This document shows positions 6,701 to 8,758 of a stretch of 8,758 nucleotides of DNA, one piece after another. This DNA comes from Candidatus Omnitrophica bacterium UBA1443. Its GTDB lineage: Bacteria > Omnitrophota > Omnitrophia > Omnitrophales > Aquincolibacteriaceae. The notes under the pieces were generated by a model. The model had not been told where the DNA came from. It did not search any database and was given only the letters and a program-made list of their open reading frames with translations. A program made the translations under genes and the position numbers. The stretch spans positions 1 through 8,758 of the forward strand of contig DCTJ01000003.1 in the NCBI GenBank assembly GCA_002329545.1, written 5' to 3'. Position 1 is the first letter of the stretch, and every line of letters starts with the position of its first letter.

Positions 6701-8758
6701 AGCGGGTCAAAGCCCGTGGCGACGTGTTGACGGATGATGTGATCGTGGATGCCGCGGCCGCTAATCTGATGATAGGAACGATGGTTCGCGGATGGTATGA
6801 AAAACAGTCAGGTGTCTTTGAAGAGCAGTTTATGGCCGCGCTTCTGGCGGCGCGCGGCTGGAACGGCGTGGAGCTTGCGACGGGTGAAGGGAAAACGCTT
6901 GTGACCGCCGCTGTGGCCATGGTCAACGCTCTCACGGGCAAGGGTTCTATCGCGGTCGTCACCAAGGATGCCTCGGCGAAGGATGCGTACCAGGAGTGGA
7001 AATCCCTTTTTGACCTTTCGGGATTTACCGCAAAGATGAGGCTGACGAATTCTTATGATGAGGCCGAAATGCTCGCTTCCAAAAAAACAACCGGCAGGCG
7101 GATGCTCGCTTCCGAGATTCGCGACGCTTATGACGCGGACATCACTTATGTCAATGTTCAGAACTGGGCGTTTGATTTCTCCCATGACAAGCTCCAGGTG
7201 AAGGACGGGGAGGGTCAATATATCGAAGGCGGAGCGAAAAACCGTCGATTGTCCGAGTTTGGAGTCACGATCGACGAGATGGACAGCGTGCTAATCGACC
7301 AGGCCATGACCTCCTTTATCCTTTCGCAGGGGGCCGGTGAGGTTCTGACCGGGGAAATCCGAACTCTCCGACTCGTTTTCGCGAGCCTTGTCGAGAGTTT
7401 TGCGGAGGAAGTGGAGGGATATGATGTTGATTTCCGTTCTGTGCTCCCCGGCGGAAAACGCGGCCAGCAGGCAAGCCGTTCCGAGGCGGATATTTTTGTG
7501 AATGAGGACGGTTCGTGGGCGGGTGTTACAGGCACGGGAGAGCGAAAAGCGATTAAACGACTGATGGAATTGCGAGATCGGAAAGAAATTTCGTCGGATA
7601 CTTTTAAACTGCTTGTGCAGGCCCAAAACCCGCTTTTCCGCGGGGGAGTCCGGGATGTGACCACACTGGGAGTCGAAGATCTGAAGCTTTCGGATCTCGG
7701 CGAACAGTACGTCAATAACGCGGTACAGGCGAAATTTGTTTATCAGGAAGGTGTTAATTACTGGATTGATAACGGGGAAGTGAAGCTTATTTCTAAAGAA
7801 CTCGGAATCACGCAGACGGGGCAACGCTTGAATGAACTTCACCAGGCGATTGAGGCGCGTATTCGGATGATCCAGGACAGCGATGCTCCTGAATTCACGA
7901 ATCATGAATTTAAGCGTAGCGGCGGAAGGAAAATGGAAATACGCGCTGAAAGCCGAACGGAATCGAGCGTAACCGCGCGCGACGTGGTGCTTTCGTTCGG
8001 CAAGGTGTCAGGGATGTCCGGGACGCTCAATATGGGGCAGATTGCTTCCGATCTTGCCGAACTTTACGGCATGACCTGCTATACGATCCCGAGCCATTCG
8101 TTGAACCGCAGGATCAATGAAGTGGTGTCGGTTGCGACGGAAAAAGACCGGAAACTTAGGGCCGCCAGTATCGTCAAGGCGGCGCTCCAGAACGGGCAGT
8201 CTGTTTTGATCAACGCTCACACGGATCGTGAACGTAACGAAATTTTTGAATATCTCAAGAACGAGGCGGGAATTGAGAACCATCAAATAGCCCGGTTTGG
8301 TGTGGACGGCGAGCGTAGCGAGCGCGAATTTGTGGATGCGATCAAAAAAGATAAGGTTATGATTCTTGTGGCGACTAATATCGCGGGTCGCGGGACTGAT
8401 TTTTCGCCTGGACGCAGGATGAAGGAGGCGGGCGGACTTGTGCAGATCAACTGGGGCATGAACAAGAGAATCAGCACGGACATGCAGGCCGCGGGACGCG
8501 CGGGACGGCAGGGCGCGATGGGTGAATCCTATACCTTGGTGGTTTCCGGTGTGGGAGAACAGAACAAAGAACACATCTACGTCCAAGGGCTTTTGCGCGG
8601 GGGACACGGTTTCTTTACAGATCGCGGAGCAAGAAATTTGGCGATACGCTATGACAATATGCTCCGCAAACAGGGTTTTTCGGGAGTTTCTAAGGAAGGT
8701 TCAGTTTCCCGTTGGCTCGCCAGCCTCGGTTTTATGGGACGTTTTAAATTAATTTGGG
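1..8758 (+). CDS. Giant SecA-motor protein, internal fragment (both ends outside the window)
   Basis: Frame 1 reads through 2919 codons without a stop and leaves one extra base at the window end; no start codon can be assigned because the frame is already open at base 1. The only recognisable domain is a SecA-type DEAD motor near the C-terminal side (residues 2232 to about 2850), with ATGEGKTL, DEMD, SGMSGT, ATNIAGRGTD and GRAGRQG motifs. Before it come a hydrophobic N-terminal part, degenerate helical modules, two long proline-free charged helical regions and a Pro/Ser/Gln linker. The protein is very poor in cysteine (5 in 2919 residues). Known SecA proteins are about 800-950 residues, push preproteins through SecYEG using ATP, and begin almost directly with the motor, so this is a SecA-like giant and not housekeeping secA. 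Codon choice looks uniform throughout, and no frameshift or decay is visible. The SecA assignment of the motor is firm; the role of the whole protein is unknown. Membrane attachment or work on an envelope substrate is inference. Confidence 0.95.
736..1200 (+). other. Unrecognised helical region (residues 246-400)
   Basis: This stretch of the same reading frame follows the hydrophobic part and becomes polar. It starts with FFRALFEEAVKEPILGRLF and runs through alternating charged and aliphatic residues that look helical, ending in a QITQRVETTKGVLTQALK-type amphipathic stretch. It contains one of the five cysteines of the window (residue 306). No catalytic motif, binding loop or known fold is recognised. 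Confidence 0.4.
1201..2460 (+). repeat. Degenerate helical modules of about 65-85 residues (residues 401-820)
   Basis: A short pattern, two spacer residues, a bulky apolar residue and Gly, then an amphipathic helix and a downstream Phe/Ala-rich helix, seems to recur. Instances are PLYKRYGADGL (Gly 415), FLRHFGVSTHQAAVI (Gly 500), DLKAMGFSGS (Gly 573), VAQSLGLEHQAVNFL (Gly 636) and LGRALGCPARL (Gly 777). Spacings are 85, 73, 63 and 141 residues, the last being about twice 70. The second and fourth share HQA directly after the glycine motif, and each is followed about 15-20 residues later by a Phe-rich helix such as LKEFASALAF or FKKFMAEFA. Identity between units is low, so this may be a divergent solenoid-like repeat or coincidence in an Ala/Leu-rich helical protein. 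The call rests on reading by eye. Confidence 0.35.
2101..2226 (+). other. Gly-rich apolar patch (residues 701-742)
   Basis: Within the module region, about 40 residues are unusually rich in Gly, Met, Ser and aliphatics and nearly free of charge, including MLFGTGVDVTVFSGL and LMASAIMGSIGIG. It sits where a repeat unit would be expected between Gly 636 and Gly 777. It could be a buried hairpin or a membrane-inserting segment. The GNMGKT inside it is not a P-loop, because the required upstream glycine is missing. Confidence 0.35.
2641..3501 (+). other. First charged, probably coiled-coil region (residues 881-1167)
   Basis: The sequence turns strongly Glu/Lys/Arg/Ala-rich, with pieces such as FSEKLEERRKAHEASEDEA, SELEELKKEL and LEAAETEMRKAEEALANAK showing apolar residues at 3-4 spacing. 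Residues 1004-1167 contain no proline (164 residues), which fits one or a few very long helices. A Gly/Pro-containing break at about 953-970 divides the region in two. Such regions in large proteins usually act as spacers or oligomerisation stalks; no specific family is recognised. Confidence 0.55.
3502..4272 (+). other. Unrecognised mostly helical region (residues 1168-1424)
   Basis: This part of the frame alternates Leu/Ala-rich helices (for example LLANLSELQKKAQSETLSQG) with short loops containing Pro and Gly. Near its end there is a more compact, basic stretch, SFFALRGRKIGRNDIPQIAG, that looks like a small folded unit just before the linker. It carries one cysteine (residue 1261). I recognise no domain. 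Confidence 0.35.
4273..4380 (+). other. Pro/Ser/Gln/Ala-rich linker (residues 1425-1460)
   Basis: About 36 residues with few bulky apolar side chains and repeated Ser, Gln, Pro, Ala, Arg and Glu (QPSAEQSSRRES, then GAQETQTPADRAPA) read as a disordered tether. It is the most obvious domain boundary in the N-terminal 2200 residues and divides the protein into a front part and a back part that carries the motor. The reading frame is continuous through it. Confidence 0.6.
4381..5058 (+). other. Unrecognised helical region after the linker (residues 1461-1686)
   Basis: The segment is Leu/Ala/Lys/Glu-rich and helical-looking. ISALNRLFGFADTG (residues about 1508-1520) resembles the apolar-Gly motif of the earlier modules, followed by LENLKALAEKLK. 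The end, IVLKTLTSLMMSPRMIPML, is an amphipathic Met/Leu-rich stretch that precedes the second coiled coil. No catalytic motif or known family is seen. Confidence 0.35.
5059..5511 (+). other. Second long coiled coil (residues 1687-1837)
   Basis: There are 151 residues without proline and very rich in Lys, Glu, Arg, Ala and Gln. Pieces such as LRLLEAKLADAV, ARRSLEETKRKEGRKKDEAF and AQARLKALQAQQ show heptad-like spacing of Leu/Ala between charged residues. A short Gly/Thr/Ala-rich interruption at about 1781-1800 suggests a hinge or the turn of an antiparallel hairpin. It is likely structural, either a stalk or a dimerisation element. Similarity to any given coiled-coil family would not be meaningful. 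Confidence 0.6.
5650..5715 (+). other. Possible hydrophobic helix (residues 1884-1905)
   Basis: AWLSFRAFVAGTVAYVNAYL is an uninterrupted apolar/aromatic stretch with one Arg near its start, flanked by Lys upstream and Pro-Ser downstream, and isolated in an otherwise charged region. It is long enough to cross or lie in a membrane but could equally be a buried core helix. If it does span the membrane, it would fix the topology of the motor relative to the N-terminal hydrophobic part. Confidence 0.35.
5716..6693 (+). other. Unrecognised region leading into the motor (residues 1906-2231)
   Basis: It opens with an aromatic, basic segment (RFKVWYKPWTLFAKIP), then becomes helical and charged, with DFEAKNFEEKQSEIVELW and KKSLEDEQ resembling short coiled coils. 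TREGKTAL at residues 2001-2008 looks like the SecA Walker A by eye but lacks the correctly spaced first glycine. No family is recognised. A short A7 tract at 6397-6403 leaves the frame intact. Confidence 0.35.
6877..6900 (+). other. Walker A / motif I of the SecA-like motor
   Basis: Residues 2293-2300 read ATGEGKTL, matching SecA (M/R)TGEGKTL exactly over TGEGKTL. Lys 2298 corresponds to the phosphate-binding Lys 108 of E. coli SecA. It lies 17 residues after Gln 2276, one more than the spacing in E. coli. The following 20 residues include NALTGKG, identical to the E. coli protein. Confidence 0.95.
7273..7284 (+). other. Walker B / DEAD-box motif II (DEMD)
   Basis: Residues 2425-2428 read DEMD in the context TIDEMDSVLIDQA, matching SecA VDEVDSILIDEA. 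Glu 2426 aligns with the catalytic Glu 210 of E. coli SecA. Directly after it, the near-invariant EARTPLIISG of SecA has become QAMTSFILSQG, losing the Arg and Pro. Confidence 0.93.
7333..8007 (+). other. PPXD-like insertion with extra length (residues about 2445-2669)
   Basis: In SecA the preprotein cross-linking domain is inserted between motif II and the AGMTGT segment. Here the same position holds a region about 80-90 residues longer than in E. coli. Recognisable pieces include a FVNEDGSW...TGTGERKAIKRL stretch (SecA FSVDE...LTERG), YVNNAVQAKFVYQEGVNYWI (SecA [21 protein letters not shown]), DNGEVKLI (KDGEVIIV) and LHQAIEA (LHQAVEA). Extra sequence lies around residues 2475-2497 (Gly/Arg/Gln-rich) and 2625-2650 (charged). 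In SecA this domain clamps the preprotein; that role here is inference. Confidence 0.7.
8008..8028 (+). other. Junction motif between the two nucleotide-binding folds (SGMSGTL)
   Basis: Residues 2670-2676 correspond to SecA AGMTGTA, the conserved entry from the first to the second motor fold. About 20 residues later comes YTIPSHSLNRRIN, matching SecA VVVPTNRPMIRKD, the known start of the second fold. One of the window's five cysteines (residue 2692) lies between them. Confidence 0.88.
8371..8400 (+). other. Motif V of the second motor fold (ATNIAGRGTD)
   Basis: Residues 2791-2800 differ from E. coli SecA ATNMAGRGTD at one position. Arg 2797 aligns with Arg 509 and Asp 2800 with Asp 512, both at the interface of the two folds. 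The loop that follows is much shorter than in E. coli, reaching AGGL after only about ten residues. Confidence 0.94.
8485..8514 (+). other. Motif VI with arginine fingers (QAAGRAGRQG)
   Basis: Residues 2829-2838 correspond to SecA QLRGRSGRQG. Arg 2833 and Arg 2836 align with the gamma-phosphate-sensing Arg 574 and Arg 577, and Gln 2837 is kept. The first Arg of the SecA motif is Ala here, and two residues appear inserted just upstream (KRISTDMQ against RRIDNQ). Confidence 0.92.
8530..8758 (+). other. Sequence after motif VI, unlike SecA (residues 2844-2919)
   Basis: YTLVVSG still fits the last strand of the second fold (SecA FYLSMED). Beyond that, the usual SecA sequence (LMRIF, then the helical scaffold with its RNFDIRK and LEYDD signatures) is not seen in the remaining residues. 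Instead there is a Gly/Arg/aromatic-rich stretch with LLRGGHGFFTDRGARN and SRWLASLGFMGRF. The frame is still open at the window end. A displaced scaffold domain further downstream cannot be excluded. Confidence 0.5.

Larger units (their letters stand above)
6694..8529 (+). other. SecA-type DEAD motor domain (residues 2232-2843)
   Basis: From memory of E. coli SecA, the order and spacing of motifs match: a lead-in helix (FKERVKARGDVL, SecA FRARLEKGEVL), Gln 2276 in FEEQ (SecA FDVQ, the adenine-contacting Gln), ATGEGKTL, an identical NALTGKG, DITY, DEMDSVLID, a PPXD-like insertion with DNGEVKLI and LHQAIEA, SGMSGT, ATNIAGRGTD, AGGL and GRAGRQG. The family couples ATP hydrolysis in the cleft between two nucleotide-binding folds to protein movement through SecYEG. 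All residues central to catalysis are present, so an active ATPase is expected. SecA-specific signatures outside the ATP site are weakened. Assignment to the SecA superfamily is firm; actual work as a translocase is uncertain. Confidence 0.93.

Noticed and set aside
7291..7905. Minus-strand open frame of 204 codons, the longest complete alternative frame
   Set aside because: It lies wholly opposite the SecA-like motor frame, which carries conserved motifs; its product has no recognisable motif. It is a shadow of codon bias.
8008..8607. Minus-strand open frame of 199 codons
   Set aside because: It is antisense to motifs V and VI of the motor and has no recognisable product.
6694..8758. Housekeeping secA gene
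   Set aside because: No stop separates the motor from more than 2230 upstream residues, signature motifs are diverged, and the scaffold domain is not seen in place.

Overview
The whole 8758-base window lies inside one protein-coding gene on the + strand. Frame 1 is open from the first base to the last, giving 2919 complete sense codons with no stop; neither the true start nor the true stop is in view. There is no intergenic space, and I saw no promoter, terminator, RNA gene, mobile element or CRISPR array. The many short open frames on both strands are shadows of this frame. Residue numbers in the entries count from the first codon of the window (residue n begins at base 3n-2).

Layout of the protein, in order: (1) residues 1-245, a hydrophobic, Gly/Ala-rich part with about four or five helices that could be membrane-associated; (2) residues 246-400, unrecognised helical sequence; (3) residues 401-820, a helical region in which a degenerate module of about 65-85 residues seems to recur; (4) residues 881-1167, a charged, probably coiled-coil region ending in 164 residues without proline; (5) residues 1168-1424, unrecognised; (6) residues 1425-1460, a Pro/Ser/Gln/Ala-rich linker; (7) residues 1461-1686, unrecognised helical; (8) residues 1687-1837, a second long proline-free coiled coil; (9) residues 1838-2230, unrecognised, with one possible hydrophobic helix; (10) residues 2232 to about 2850, a divergent but complete-looking SecA-type DEAD motor (two nucleotide-binding folds and a PPXD-like insertion); (11) about 75 further residues that do not resemble SecA.

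The one recognisable function is the SecA-like ATPase. Its Walker A lysine, Walker B Asp-Glu, motif V and motif VI arginines are all kept, so it should bind and hydrolyse ATP. It is not an ordinary secA gene: housekeeping SecA is about 800-950 residues with the motor at the N-terminus, whereas here the motor follows more than 2230 residues of other sequence and several SecA signature motifs have eroded. My inference is a giant, possibly membrane-attached, motor protein. Whether it moves proteins, exports itself or does something else cannot be told from the sequence.

Organism: clearly prokaryotic in style (intronless, compact, roughly balanced to slightly GC-rich by eye). Very large proteins are known from uncultured phyla such as Omnitrophota and other PVC-group or candidate-phylum bacteria, and that is my best guess, at low confidence. 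No taxonomic marker is present.
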